Positions 44,013-52,910 of a stretch of DNA of 64,000 nt are shown here, one piece after another. A program made the translations under genes and the position numbers. A model generated the notes under the pieces. The model saw only the letters and a program-made list of their open reading frames with translations. It was not told the origin of the DNA and searched no databases. The stretch lies in the NCBI GenBank assembly GCA_038845865.1, contig JAWBQJ010000003.1:62001-126000 (forward strand). The letters are read 5' to 3'. Source of the DNA: Desulfurococcaceae archaeon (GTDB taxonomy: Archaea; Thermoproteota; Thermoprotei_A; Sulfolobales; Desulfurococcaceae). Position 1 is the stretch's first letter; each line of letters starts with the position of its first letter.

Positions 44013-44052
44013 ATAAGCGTCTAAGTGCATATACTTGAATCGAGGGATATCC

Positions 44053-45111
44053 GTGGGCGTGGATTTAAAAGACCTAATACCAGCCGACATCAAGCTAATT
44101 ATAAGTGATCTTAGGGCGTTGCGCGGCAAGGTCATAGCGATCGACGCCTACAACGCCCTTTACCAATTCCTAACAGCCATTAGGCAACCCGATGGCACAC
44201 CTCTAATGGACAGCCAGGGGAGGATCACGAGCCACCTCAGCGGACTGTACTACAGGACGGTAAATTTGGTGGAGAACGGTATAAAACCCGTATACGTTTT
44301 CGACGGCATGCCCCCTGAACTGAAAGCTAAGGAGATAGAAAAACGTAGGGCTGTAAGGGAGGAAGCCGGTAAGAAATACGAAGAAGCTATAAAAGCTGGC
44401 GACCTCGAAGCAGCTCGCCGATATGCCGTGATGGCAGCCAAATTAACCGACTACATGGTCGAAGAAGCCAAGAGACTCCTAGATGCTATGAGCATACCCT
44501 GGGTGCAAGCCCCCGCAGAAGGCGAGGCCCAAGCAGCTTACATGACTAGGTGCGGTGACACCTACGCTTCAGCATCGCAGGACTATGACAGTTTACTTTT
44601 CGGGTCTCCGAGACTGATAAGAAACCTAACAATCAGCGGCAAGAGAAAGCTACCCAGGAAAGAGGAGTACGTTGAGATCTTTCCCGAAGTGATCGAGTTG
44701 AATAAACTGCTTTCAAAGCTGGGAATCACGCTTGAAGCGTTAATAGACATAGGCATACTCGTTGGAACGGACTACAACCCGGACGGGTTTGAGGGCGTGG
44801 GCCCGAAGAAAGCGTACCAGTTAGTGAAAGCCTATGGGGGCCTCGAGAAAATTCCCAAGTCTATGCTCAGGTCACCCGTCGAAGTTGACGTGGTTTCTGT
44901 GAAGAAGTACTTCCTAAATCCACCGGTCACGAGGAACTATAAACTTGAATGGGGTGAGCCCGACGCTAACCGGGTCGTAGAGATCCTCGTAAAAGAGCAC
45001 GATTTCAGCGAAGAGAGAGTGAAGAATGCCTTAGAGAGGCTCATGAAAGCGTATAGAGAGCACATTAAGGGTTCTCAGCAAGGTCTGGCTAAGTGGTTCG
45101 CTAAGAAATAG
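44053..45111 (+). CDS. fen1: flap endonuclease FEN1
   Basis: FEN1 cleaves 5' flaps in lagging-strand maturation and repair. The start at GTG 44053 gives MGVDLKDLIP, the usual N-terminus whose Gly lines the active site; it follows a GAGGGAT ribosome-binding signal, whereas TTG 44035 would add six residues. Catalytic acids are in AIDAYNALYQF, VFDGMPPE, AEGEAQAAYM, SQDYD and GTDYNPDGFEGVGPKKA. The C-terminal QQGLAKWF is a PCNA-interacting (PIP) box. Confidence 0.93.
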   Translation: MGVDLKDLIPADIKLIISDLRALRGKVIAIDAYNALYQFLTAIRQPDGTPLMDSQGRITSHLSGLYYRTVNLVENGIKPVYVFDGMPPELKAKEIEKRRAVREEAGKKYEEAIKAGDLEAARRYAVMAAKLTDYMVEEAKRLLDAMSIPWVQAPAEGEAQAAYMTRCGDTYASASQDYDSLLFGSPRLIRNLTISGKRKLPRKEEYVEIFPEVIELNKLLSKLGITLEALIDIGILVGTDYNPDGFEGVGPKKAYQLVKAYGGLEKIPKSMLRSPVEVDVVSVKKYFLNPPVTRNYKLEWGEPDANRVVEILVKEHDFSEERVKNALERLMKAYREHIKGSQQGLAKWFAKK

Positions 45112-45117
45112 TGGTCT

Positions 45118-45795
45118 TCACTCGGCCCGTATCTTCCAGCCGTGTTCACCTATTAGTGGAACGAAGACGCACTCAATACCCCACCTCCTGTGTAGCCTGC
45201 CTCCCCTTTTCTCGGCGATCAAGAGTCTTTGCATGTAGAAATCGCCAACGGGTATTATGAGCCGGCCGCCTTCCGCGAGCTGATCTACAAGGGGGCCCGG
45301 TACATTGGGGGCCGCCGCCGTCACTATTATCCTGTTAAATGGCGCTTTGTCCGGGTATCCCAGGGTTCCGTCTCCATGTATTACTGTAACGTACTCGCCG
45401 TAGCCCGCTCTAGCTAGGTTCTTCTTCGCGAATTCCACTAATCCCGGGACTCTCTCAACAGTGTATACATGGCCTCGCTTGCTGGGATCATGCCTAGCCA
45501 CGATCTCGGCTAGTACTGCTGCTTGGTAACCAGACCCCGTACCCACTTCTAGCACTCTATCGCCGGGCTCCGGGTCAAGTTCTTCCGTCATGATCGCCAC
45601 CATGTGAATGGCGCTTATGGTCTGACCATATCCTATAGGCAGGGGCGAGTCTACATATGCATACTCAACGAGGTGTTCAGGCACGAAGAGCTCTCGAGGT
45701 ACGGCTAGAAGCGCTTTTATCACCTTCGGGCTCTTTAGGTACCCCATGAGAATTAATTGCTCCACTACTCTCTTTCTCTGCGTTTCAAAACTCAC
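45118..45795 (-). CDS. pcm: protein-L-isoaspartate O-methyltransferase
   Basis: A 225-residue methyltransferase with PLPIGYGQTISAIHMVA and SAM motif I VLEVGTGSGYQAAVLAEI, then the TAAAPNVPGPLVDQLAEGGRLIIPVG block. It starts repair of isoaspartyl residues, important at high temperature. Convergent with fen1. Confidence 0.93.
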   Translation of the reverse strand: MSFETQRKRVVEQLILMGYLKSPKVIKALLAVPRELFVPEHLVEYAYVDSPLPIGYGQTISAIHMVAIMTEELDPEPGDRVLEVGTGSGYQAAVLAEIVARHDPSKRGHVYTVERVPGLVEFAKKNLARAGYGEYVTVIHGDGTLGYPDKAPFNRIIVTAAAPNVPGPLVDQLAEGGRLIIPVGDFYMQRLLIAEKRGGRLHRRWGIECVFVPLIGEHGWKIRAE

Positions 45796-45877
45796 TACCT
45801 AACACCGTTATAGTGTTATAAAGTTATTCCTCCTTAATACTCTGTACGAGAATTGGGGATTTCGAGCGGAGTACGCA

Positions 45878-46399
45878 ATGATATGCTACGAAGTGATACG
45901 AGCTAGGGGTCATAAAAACATCACCGCAACCCATAGGACTACCATGGAAATAACAAAAGACCCGCACTTGACGTTGCGGGGAGAGTGCATAATAGGCTTG
46001 GCGGCTGATAAGGGCGCCCTTGATCTAAGTGACGAGTTTAAAAACTGCTTGAAAACGATTAACTCCATACTCGTAATAGTGCTCGAAGTTAACGGCGGCG
46101 TCAAAGACTTCGTCCTAGCCGAAGGCCACCCCGACCTCATTTTAAGTGATAGAAGTAAGGTTATTGTCCGTAAGAGTGCTTACATAGAACCAGCAACTCT
46201 AGGCATAAGGGCTAATAAAGCCGCTGCCGACTTAAAACGTGAACTGGTAGACAGGCTTAGGGATCCCGGTAGTGTACTCACAGCTCATTTATACGTTATC
46301 GGGCTTAACGAGATCGCATCTATAGATCTCCGTTCTAGGCGCATACTCGAGCACCGGTTTACACTGTACAATGTGCCAGTTTTCGAAAACACCGGCTAG
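45878..46399 (+). CDS. DUF371 family protein
   Basis: A 173-residue protein whose first 140 match DUF371 in my recollection: ARGHKNITATHRTTMEITKD, then GECIIGLAADKGALDLSDEF and EGHPDLILSDRSKVIVRKSAYI. The family is archaeal and of unknown function. Its last 37 residues lie over the end of the reverse-strand Trm5 gene, a 111-nt overlap. ATG start. Confidence 0.8.
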   Translation: MICYEVIRARGHKNITATHRTTMEITKDPHLTLRGECIIGLAADKGALDLSDEFKNCLKTINSILVIVLEVNGGVKDFVLAEGHPDLILSDRSKVIVRKSAYIEPATLGIRANKAAADLKRELVDRLRDPGSVLTAHLYVIGLNEIASIDLRSRRILEHRFTLYNVPVFENTG

Positions 46400-47272
46400 C
46401 TTCGCTCTCGCGTACTCCGGAGAGCACGTTGAAACCGTGTACAGGTGGAGTATACCTCGTGGTTTTAAAAGCTTTTCGTACACCTCGTAGTATTCGGTAC
46501 TTTTCATTGGGAAATCCGCTATCAGCCGGTCGGCTACACCCTGCCTCAGGATATGTGGTAGCTCTACCGCATCGGAGTTTAATGGAATAATTGTGCTCTT
46601 AAGCTTCCTCCGGTTCAGTTTAATGTTTTCGACGAGCAGCTCGTATGCTACTGGGTTAAGATCGTTGGCAACTACTAGGCACCTTCTCATTGAGGCTATA
46701 TGAAGCGTAAAGCCCCCAATACCGCTAAACACGTCGACCACGACTTCGCCGTTCTTGGTTAGCTGGGCTACACTGCGGTGTTCTTCCGCGAGCCTCGGAT
46801 TAAAGTAGACTTCACCCAGCTTGACTCTCATTTCGATCCCATACTCCTTCACGGTGATCTCCCTAACCTCTTCACCCCATAAGAGCTTTAGGAGGGGTAT
46901 TCTAAAAACATCATTAGTTTCCTCCTTAACCCACACGGCTTTAACGCGTGGATAAACCTGCTTAATGGCCGCAATGATGTCTTCCGCTCTTCTGAGCTTC
47001 AGTACGTTTTCTCTAAGTATAACGACGTTTCCAACTACGTCGAGTGATGGAAGGGGCGCCTTTACGATTTCTCGTAGTGGGGGAGAGCACTCAAAAACGG
47101 GTAGTCTCGTAAACGATAATTCCAGTTCGCCGGGCGCGTTCACCCTGACTGGGACGATTACGCTATTACCGGCTCTCGTAATCAAGTGCTCGCGGTCGAG
47201 GATGCCCCTTCTTCGTAGTTCTTTAATAGCCCTCTCAGCAAGCGTCCTCTCGATACTTATACATAGAGGCAT
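46289..47272 (-). CDS. tRNA (guanine37-N1)-methyltransferase Trm5-like
   Basis: A 327-residue enzyme with YFNPRLAEEHRSVAQL, SAM motif I VVVDVFSGIGGFTLHIA, DLNPVAYELLVENIKLN and a C-terminal KPVLEYAPRTEIYRCDLV block. Trm5 makes m1G37, which prevents frameshifting. Residues 1-100 form the extra N-terminal domain of the archaeal enzyme. The 3' end overlaps the DUF371 gene on the other strand. Confidence 0.85.
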   Translation of the reverse strand: MPLCISIERTLAERAIKELRRRGILDREHLITRAGNSVIVPVRVNAPGELELSFTRLPVFECSPPLREIVKAPLPSLDVVGNVVILRENVLKLRRAEDIIAAIKQVYPRVKAVWVKEETNDVFRIPLLKLLWGEEVREITVKEYGIEMRVKLGEVYFNPRLAEEHRSVAQLTKNGEVVVDVFSGIGGFTLHIASMRRCLVVANDLNPVAYELLVENIKLNRRKLKSTIIPLNSDAVELPHILRQGVADRLIADFPMKSTEYYEVYEKLLKPRGILHLYTVSTCSPEYARAKLAGVFENWHIVQCKPVLEYAPRTEIYRCDLVKPDNV

Positions 47273-47338
47273 TGCACGGACTCGACCCCGCTTCTGGGAG
47301 TATACTACATGGTTAATGGCGCAAATATAATTTGTTAA

Positions 47339-48208
47339 ATGGAGATTTTAAAGGATGTAGCGGTGCTCGTATTGGCGGGCCCATTCATCAAAGTAGTGGT
47401 GGTTTACAAGCCTATAGACAAGTGCATGAGCATTGCAGAAAAAGCGGCAAGGGAGTTTAAGCAACGTGGTATCGAGGTATTCACGCTAACCGTAGACGAC
47501 ATCTCAACACCGAGAGGCACGTTTTTTAGCGGCTTAGAGGACGCCGACCTTGTGGTTAGTATTGGGGGCGACGGCACGTTCATGAGATCCGCCAAGGCGT
47601 TTTCACGCGTTTCCCTCATCTTACCGTACCCCTGCGGTAGAAGGAACGTTTACTACGAACACGAGCTACCGGAGATAGGCGATGTGGTTGAAAGCGCGCT
47701 AAGTGGGTCTTTTTACCTGGAGTTTTTACCTATGCCGAGTGCTTGCCACGATCAGAAGTGCGCTTCGTTTCTCAACGACCTAGTAGTGGTCAGCACGGAC
47801 TTGGGCAAAGTCTCCAAGTACACGGTTGAGATCACGTCGCCGCTAATAAGAACGACTCTAACGTTCGAAGGAGACGGCGTCATTGTGAGCACTGCGGGGG
47901 GTTCAGGCGGGCACAACCTATCTGCCAGGGGCCCTTTAATAACGCCGCTCCTAGAGGCCTTAACAGTAACTCCTATAAACCCCCTCCAGGTCGGAGTAAC
48001 TAGCATGGTAATACCGGCTTTCGCTAACGTTTCGATAAAGGTGAGGAACAGGGCATATGCGTACCTCGATGGAGACCTCTTCTCGGTCCTCGAAAGAGAC
48101 GATAGTGTAGACTTGCCTGGAAACCTGGGCTACGTAAAGGTTATAAGGCTGAAACCCTTCAGAGACCTTATGAGGGCTGTTTTTGAGTCACGTAGACACA
48201 TCTTCTAG
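47339..48208 (+). CDS. nadK: NAD kinase
   Basis: A 289-residue diacylglycerol-kinase-fold enzyme with the GGDGT motif (VVSIGGDGTFMRSAK), a LNDLVV block, the GDGVIVSTAGGSGGHN stretch and a late DGD. It makes NADP+. The ATG start is favoured, though the GTG near residue 18 would give the typical short N-terminus. Overlaps Nob1 by 26 nt. Confidence 0.85.
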   Translation: MEILKDVAVLVLAGPFIKVVVVYKPIDKCMSIAEKAAREFKQRGIEVFTLTVDDISTPRGTFFSGLEDADLVVSIGGDGTFMRSAKAFSRVSLILPYPCGRRNVYYEHELPEIGDVVESALSGSFYLEFLPMPSACHDQKCASFLNDLVVVSTDLGKVSKYTVEITSPLIRTTLTFEGDGVIVSTAGGSGGHNLSARGPLITPLLEALTVTPINPLQVGVTSMVIPAFANVSIKVRNRAYAYLDGDLFSVLERDDSVDLPGNLGYVKVIRLKPFRDLMRAVFESRRHIF

Positions 48209-48716
48209 CAGAAGAGTAGCAGTGGTACTGGATACGGGGGCGCTACTGGCGAAGTACTATAGGCTTATCCCGAGGCTGGACATTGACACGTATACGACTC
48301 CTAGCGCTGTTTGTGAAGTCAAAGACCACGAGAACAGGACCGCCCTCGCGGAAGCTATCGATCTGGGCCTTGTGAAAGCGGTAGCTCCCCGGCAACCCTA
48401 TGTAAGCACAGTAATGCAGGCTGCCGTTAAAATAGGTAGCGTACACAAGCTCTCGATAACTGACTTGGATGTAGCCGCCTTGGCAGTACAATTACGGAGC
48501 TCCTATCCGGAGGTCGTGGTCATAACAGATGACTATGAGCTCGAGAACCTTCTTGCACACTTAGGAGTGAGCTTCAAGCCATTAAGGACGCATGGAATCC
48601 GAGAGCTGAGAAGATTCATAGCTATGTGTCCAACGTGCGGCTACGTACCCGGTAAGCCAGGCGAGGAGACGTGCCCGCTATGCGGTACAGAGATTTCGAG
48701 GAGAAGATCTACTTAG
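48183..48716 (+). CDS. nob1: Nob1-like PIN-domain rRNA endonuclease
   Basis: A PIN domain (VVLDTGALLAKYY, EVKDHE, ITDLDVAALA, VITDDYELENLLA) supplies four acidic residues, followed by a zinc ribbon CPTCGYVPG...CPLCGTEI. Nob1 makes the final cleavage that creates the 16S/18S rRNA 3' end. TTG start inside the NAD kinase gene. The Dim2-like partner and RIO1 lie about 10 kb upstream. Confidence 0.88.
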   Translation: MSHVDTSSSRRVAVVLDTGALLAKYYRLIPRLDIDTYTTPSAVCEVKDHENRTALAEAIDLGLVKAVAPRQPYVSTVMQAAVKIGSVHKLSITDLDVAALAVQLRSSYPEVVVITDDYELENLLAHLGVSFKPLRTHGIRELRRFIAMCPTCGYVPGKPGEETCPLCGTEISRRRST

Positions 48717-49866
48717 TAAGAACTGCTATGAAGTACCCGGGCATGTCCTCGGTGAAGGGCGAAAACCTGTAAGCCACTATTCCCTTATACGACACCTTCT
48801 CGGCGTAGGGTGGGGGTTCTTCGGGCTCCATAGGGGTGAGACCAAGCTCTTCCACTGCGTATACGACGTTTTCCTCATTCTCATCCACGGTCAGGGTACA
48901 CGTCGAGTACACTAACACGCCTCCCGGCTTGAGGATGCCGCTCGCCGCCTTCAAGAACTGTTTCTGGTAACTCGATAGACTGGTTACATCTTTGAGCGTC
49001 CTAGTATAATCTAGGAGTGGCCGGACCCCCAGGTTACTACACGGAGGGTCTATAAGTACTCTGTCCGCGTTATGCACGTTAAAATCCACGTGAACGTACC
49101 TGGAGTCTGCTGGCACCACGATCACGTTTACGAAGAGGCCGAGCTTAGTGAGGGTTGTTCGCAGTTCTTCGACCTTTTTTTCGTTCCTGTCTATCGCGAT
49201 TATTCGCGATCTTCCGCGCGTTAATTGAACGATGTGACTTGTCTTGCCTCCGGGAGAGGCGTTCATGTCGATGACCAGCTCGCCAGCACGGGGTTTAAGC
49301 ACGTGCGTCGTGATGATGCTAGGAGCGCTCTGCGGGTAGATCAGCCCCTTAATGTAGGCCTCCGTATCAGCTATTCTGGGTGCTTTATAGGGAGAACAGA
49401 CATTTATGCCAACTAGGCCACGCTGCTTGTACAGTATTTCGCTGTACGAGTGTACTGCCTTAATGCAGGCCACGGGGACCCCCTTCCCGGTAACGGCCAG
49501 CAGGAGCTCGCCCTCCTTAAACGGCTTGGCCTTTAACACGCCTGGTCTGTACAGGTTTGCACCAAGTAGTAGTGATACAGCCGTCTTCACGTCTACTGTT
49601 ATGGTCTTACTGCTAGGACACTCCAGTGCGAAGGGACCTTCGATTTCGAAGTACACTGCGTCCGGAACGTACTCGTCAGGGTGCGCTATTACGCCTTCTT
49701 TACCAAGTAACCCGATCACAGCCTCCCTAGTGGCCTTGATGGTGTTCACGCGCACGTAGAGCCTCTTAGAAGGGAGTGCTAGTAGCTCCACGAGTTTAAG
49801 CGCTAGGCTTCCATACGCTCTTCTAAGCTGATTTAGCACGCCGTCCTTAAGCACGGCAGAGCACAC
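48709..49866 (-). CDS. NOL1/NOP2/Sun-family RNA m5C methyltransferase with PUA domain
   Basis: A 385-residue protein: a PUA-like region (about 80-170), then SAM motif I LVIDMNASPGGKTSHI, motif IV IDPPCSNLG and motif VI VYSTCTLTVDENEENV, which supply the two catalytic cysteines. It methylates cytosine C5 in tRNA or rRNA. GTG/ATG start; the 3' end overlaps nob1 by 8 nt. Confidence 0.88.
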   Translation of the reverse strand: MCSAVLKDGVLNQLRRAYGSLALKLVELLALPSKRLYVRVNTIKATREAVIGLLGKEGVIAHPDEYVPDAVYFEIEGPFALECPSSKTITVDVKTAVSLLLGANLYRPGVLKAKPFKEGELLLAVTGKGVPVACIKAVHSYSEILYKQRGLVGINVCSPYKAPRIADTEAYIKGLIYPQSAPSIITTHVLKPRAGELVIDMNASPGGKTSHIVQLTRGRSRIIAIDRNEKKVEELRTTLTKLGLFVNVIVVPADSRYVHVDFNVHNADRVLIDPPCSNLGVRPLLDYTRTLKDVTSLSSYQKQFLKAASGILKPGGVLVYSTCTLTVDENEENVVYAVEELGLTPMEPEEPPPYAEKVSYKGIVAYRFSPFTEDMPGYFIAVLTK

Positions 49867-49931
49867 CTACCGGTAATTATATTTAGGAGTATGTGAAAAT
49901 TATTGAAGTTGAGCAATGAGGTGATGCGAAG

Positions 49932-50246
49932 ATGTCTTCAACGAGAATATCTGAAAAGGACCTCGTAGAGGCTTTGATGGAGAAGCAGGAGAAGAAGGCT
50001 GACGAGAAGCAGAAATGGGTAAATAGGATTCTTAAAAGCGCGAAGCAGTACCACAAAATGTGCCCATACTTCGACAAGAGGACTAAAATGTGCTTCATAG
50101 CGATGGGCGCCAGGTGCGATAGGGAGGGGAAGTTCGACGCGTGCCCAGTATTTAAGAGTTTCCTCGAAAGAAAGTACGAAGAGTACAGGGCCAAGAACAA
50201 GCCGCTTCCATTGGACTTCACGGATGTCGTGCTATCGCCGCTCTAG
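49932..50246 (+). CDS. small cysteine-containing protein (104 aa)
   Basis: I do not recognise this gene. The N-terminal half is a charged helix (EKQEKKADEKQKWVNRILKSAKQYHKM), and a CPYFDKRTKMC...RC...CP pattern (four cysteines) around residues 45-75 may bind a metal or a 4Fe-4S cluster. ATG start with GAGGTGAT ribosome-binding signal; the next gene starts one base later. Confidence 0.7.
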   Translation: MSSTRISEKDLVEALMEKQEKKADEKQKWVNRILKSAKQYHKMCPYFDKRTKMCFIAMGARCDREGKFDACPVFKSFLERKYEEYRAKNKPLPLDFTDVVLSPL

Positions 50247-50474
50247 GTGGAGTTCTTGGAGGAAAGGCTGTACACGGTTAAGGTCCCCGCAAATATAGAG
50301 TTGGAGTATGATAGACAAAACGACATATTGTACATATACTTCGGCGACGAGAGGGTGGCTGACGAGGAGGTCTTGAGCGAAGACGGCGACATCGCGCTAG
50401 GCTTCAAGGACGGTAAGCTGGTGTTCCTGGAGATCATGAGGTTTAGTGACAAAATAGGAGGCTTCATTCTTTAG
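50247..50474 (+). CDS. DUF2283 family protein
   Basis: A 75-residue protein with ELEYDRQNDILYIYFGDERVADEEV and VFLEIMRFSDKIG. The YDxxNDILYI core is the DUF2283 signature, of unknown function. GTG start directly after the previous gene. Confidence 0.8.
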   Translation: MEFLEERLYTVKVPANIELEYDRQNDILYIYFGDERVADEEVLSEDGDIALGFKDGKLVFLEIMRFSDKIGGFIL

Positions 50475-50562
50475 CTTCGCGCGGCAATACCCTCGTTTAA
50501 ACAGTTCAAAGTCCTTACAAAACACTATTTTCCTTCTACTGCAATGAGTAACGAATTGGGAG

Positions 50563-51636
50563 TTGAATATGGAGCACTCGTACCCTTTAATCGTGAAGGG
50601 CGTTTGGTTCGATGAGTCTTCGAAAACCCTCTGCTGGATGAACACCCTGAAACTACCACACACAGAGGAAGTAGTGTGTTCGAACGACCCTTTCAGAGTT
50701 GCAAGGGCTATAATAGACATGGAAATTAGAGGGGCACCTGCCATAGGGGTTGCCGCTGCCCTCGTACTAGGTGCCTATGCCCTCAAGATCTCCGACTACC
50801 CGCTAGAGGTATTCATGAAGTACATGAGGTCTGCCATGGAAACGCTGCTACAGACCAGGCCGACCGCATACAACCTATTCTACGCAGTATCGAGACTTGG
50901 CAGAGCTCTAGAAGACGCGGCGGCGAGGTCGAACGACACGCACTACTTGGCGGAGTCCCTGCTCAGGGAAGCCGTAAACGTGTACCGCGAAGATGTGGAA
51001 GCCAATATTAGGATTGGTGAATACGGTGCCGAGCTCGTACCGGATAACGCTACTATACTAACGCACTGTAACGCCGGCGCGTTGGCCACTTCAGCTTATG
51101 GAACAGCGCTAGCAGTTATTAGAATAGCCTGGTACAAAGGCAAGAAAATCAGGGTCATCGCGACAGAGACGCGGCCTGTTTTGCAAGGTGCGCGCTTAAC
51201 TGTTTACGAGTTAATGAGAGAGGGCATTCCCGTAACGCTCATAACGGACAACGCCGTAGGCATGGTGGTTAGAAAGAACTTAGTAGACCTCGTAGTCGTT
51301 GGCGCTGACAGGATAACCAAAGACGGTTACGTCGTTAACAAGATCGGGACCTACATGGTGGCTTTAGTAGCCAAGAGGCACGGTGTACCGTTCTACGTGG
51401 CTGCACCAACAAGCACTATTGACTTGGAGAGGACGATAGACCGGGTTATCATAGAGGAGAGGAACCCCGAGGAGGTCAAGCGTGTGCAGGGCAACCTGAT
51501 AACGTTAAAAGACGTCAATGTGCTCAATTACGCGTTTGACGTAACGGACCCCGACCTGGTGTCAGCCATAATTACTGAGCGAGGGGTAATCCGCCCGCCA
51601 ATTCCAGAAAACATATTGAACTTATTTAAACCGTAG
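50563..51636 (+). CDS. mtnA: S-methyl-5-thioribose-1-phosphate isomerase
   Basis: A 357-residue aIF2B-fold isomerase with GAPAIGVAAAL, NAGALATSAYGTALAVI, ETRPVLQGARLTVYEL (catalytic Asp normally in the following VTLITDNAVG block), and VGADRITKDGYVVNKIGTYM. It acts in methionine salvage, converting methylthioribose-1-P to the ribulose form. Ribose-1,5-bisphosphate isomerase is a less likely reading. Its 3' end overlaps the convergent DUF72 gene by 11 nt. Confidence 0.85.
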   Translation: MNMEHSYPLIVKGVWFDESSKTLCWMNTLKLPHTEEVVCSNDPFRVARAIIDMEIRGAPAIGVAAALVLGAYALKISDYPLEVFMKYMRSAMETLLQTRPTAYNLFYAVSRLGRALEDAAARSNDTHYLAESLLREAVNVYREDVEANIRIGEYGAELVPDNATILTHCNAGALATSAYGTALAVIRIAWYKGKKIRVIATETRPVLQGARLTVYELMREGIPVTLITDNAVGMVVRKNLVDLVVVGADRITKDGYVVNKIGTYMVALVAKRHGVPFYVAAPTSTIDLERTIDRVIIEERNPEEVKRVQGNLITLKDVNVLNYAFDVTDPDLVSAIITERGVIRPPIPENILNLFKP

Positions 51637-52429
51637 AGGCGAACCCTTCGGTTTTTAAGGCGAACTTTTGCGACGCTACTTCCTTGAACCTTATAGCATT
51701 GTCTAGCATTTTCACGTTGTTGAACATTACGTAGCCGGTCTTAAACTCCTCTTCTAGTAGCATGGAGCAGAGCTTTACCAGGTCTTCGTCAGTGTAGTTG
51801 TAGCTGTAGTTCACCTCGCCTGGACCTATTCCGTGAAGCCTCGTGTAGAGCACGCCCATGTTGTGCCTGTAAAGCGGCTTACTCTTAAATATATCGGTTA
51901 CGTGCAATACATCGAACTTCTCGAAGACCACCTTCAATTCCGGTAGCTTGAGCAAGGGACCCCGCACTTCCCAGCCGATGACTACATTACCTCCGGCACA
52001 AGACGCAGCATTTTCGAAAAACTCCTTCACCTGCTTAATTGTCTGCTCCGTTGCGGGCATGCTTGATGGCGTTTGAAGAACTACTATCTTCGCTTTGAGG
52101 GCTTTCGCTATTTCCAAGGTCTTCTCAAACGCCTCAATGTTCTCGCGCGTGGGCTTTAAGTAACCGTAGTTTTCCAAGCTACCCGCGGGCCTCTTCTTCA
52201 TCTTTCTCCAAGTCGGTGACGTGTAGGGGTGAGTGATGACTTGCCACGCTTTAACGGTAAATTCAAAGCTTTCAGGGGCTTCACGCCTAATTTCCTGGGC
52301 CCATTCCAAGCTAGGTAACTCGTAGAAGGTATTTTGGAGTTCAACCACGCCGAGTAGCTCGTAGTACCTTTTCCTCGCCGTGGGGAACCCACAACACCCC
52401 ACTTGAACGCGCTTCATTAGGCCTCCCAA
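51626..52429 (-). CDS. DUF72 (YecE-like) TIM-barrel protein
   Basis: A 267-residue DUF72 protein: GCCGFPTARKRYYELLGVVELQNTFYELPS at the start, then FEFTVKAWQVITHP, VLQTP and YTRLHGIGPGEVNYSYNYTDEDL. The family has a TIM-barrel fold and unknown role, sometimes linked to sugar or nucleic-acid metabolism. It follows the AbrB-ACT gene by 2 nt. Confidence 0.85.
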   Translation of the reverse strand: MGGLMKRVQVGCCGFPTARKRYYELLGVVELQNTFYELPSLEWAQEIRREAPESFEFTVKAWQVITHPYTSPTWRKMKKRPAGSLENYGYLKPTRENIEAFEKTLEIAKALKAKIVVLQTPSSMPATEQTIKQVKEFFENAASCAGGNVVIGWEVRGPLLKLPELKVVFEKFDVLHVTDIFKSKPLYRHNMGVLYTRLHGIGPGEVNYSYNYTDEDLVKLCSMLLEEEFKTGYVMFNNVKMLDNAIRFKEVASQKFALKTEGFASTV

Positions 52430-52431
52430 CG

Positions 52432-52869
52432 CTACACCATCTTTACTATTTCGACGTTTTTAACCGGTTCAAGGGTCTTGAGCCCGTCTTCGATCGTGTC
52501 GATGTCCGATATCCCGCTTCTCCCCATATCCACGATCATCTCGCACTCCCCGAGCTCCTCTCTTTTCAGCACTATGCACTTCGTGGATACGATGTCGATG
52601 TTCCTAGAAGCGAGAAACCTAGTTATTTCGGCCAGTACGCCCGTTCGGTCTTCGACTACGAGTCGTAGTTTCAATAATTGGGCTGCTATAGGTAGCGGTA
52701 CGAGCTTTATCTCCTTGGAGTTCCTATCAGCAATCATCAGCAGGTACATTCCTTCACGTATGTTAAACAACTCCCGTATGGCAGATGGTATTGTAATGCG
52801 TCCTTTCGAGTCTACTTTAACTGTTTCCTCTATAGACATGTTCGTTACCACCAAGCACTGATAACCCAA
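52432..52869 (-). CDS. AbrB-type DNA-binding and ACT-domain regulator
   Basis: A 145-residue protein: AbrB/SpoVT domain (VKVDSKGRITIPSAIRELFNIREG) in the first 50 residues, then an ACT domain (LRLVVEDRTGVLAEITRFLASRNIDIVSTKC). This pairs DNA binding with a metabolite-sensing module, so ligand-controlled repression is likely. TTG start; it forms a pair with DUF72. Confidence 0.85.
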   Translation of the reverse strand: MGYQCLVVTNMSIEETVKVDSKGRITIPSAIRELFNIREGMYLLMIADRNSKEIKLVPLPIAAQLLKLRLVVEDRTGVLAEITRFLASRNIDIVSTKCIVLKREELGECEMIVDMGRSGISDIDTIEDGLKTLEPVKNVEIVKMV

Positions 52870-52910
52870 ATTCCCCCTTTTTATTAAAATCCGCCGATCA
52901 GCGGCGACGC

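Noticed and set aside
44035-44052. TTG at 44035 as FEN1 start
   Set aside because: The GTG at 44053 yields the canonical Met-Gly-Val N-terminus needed for the FEN1 active site and has a better-spaced ribosome-binding signal.
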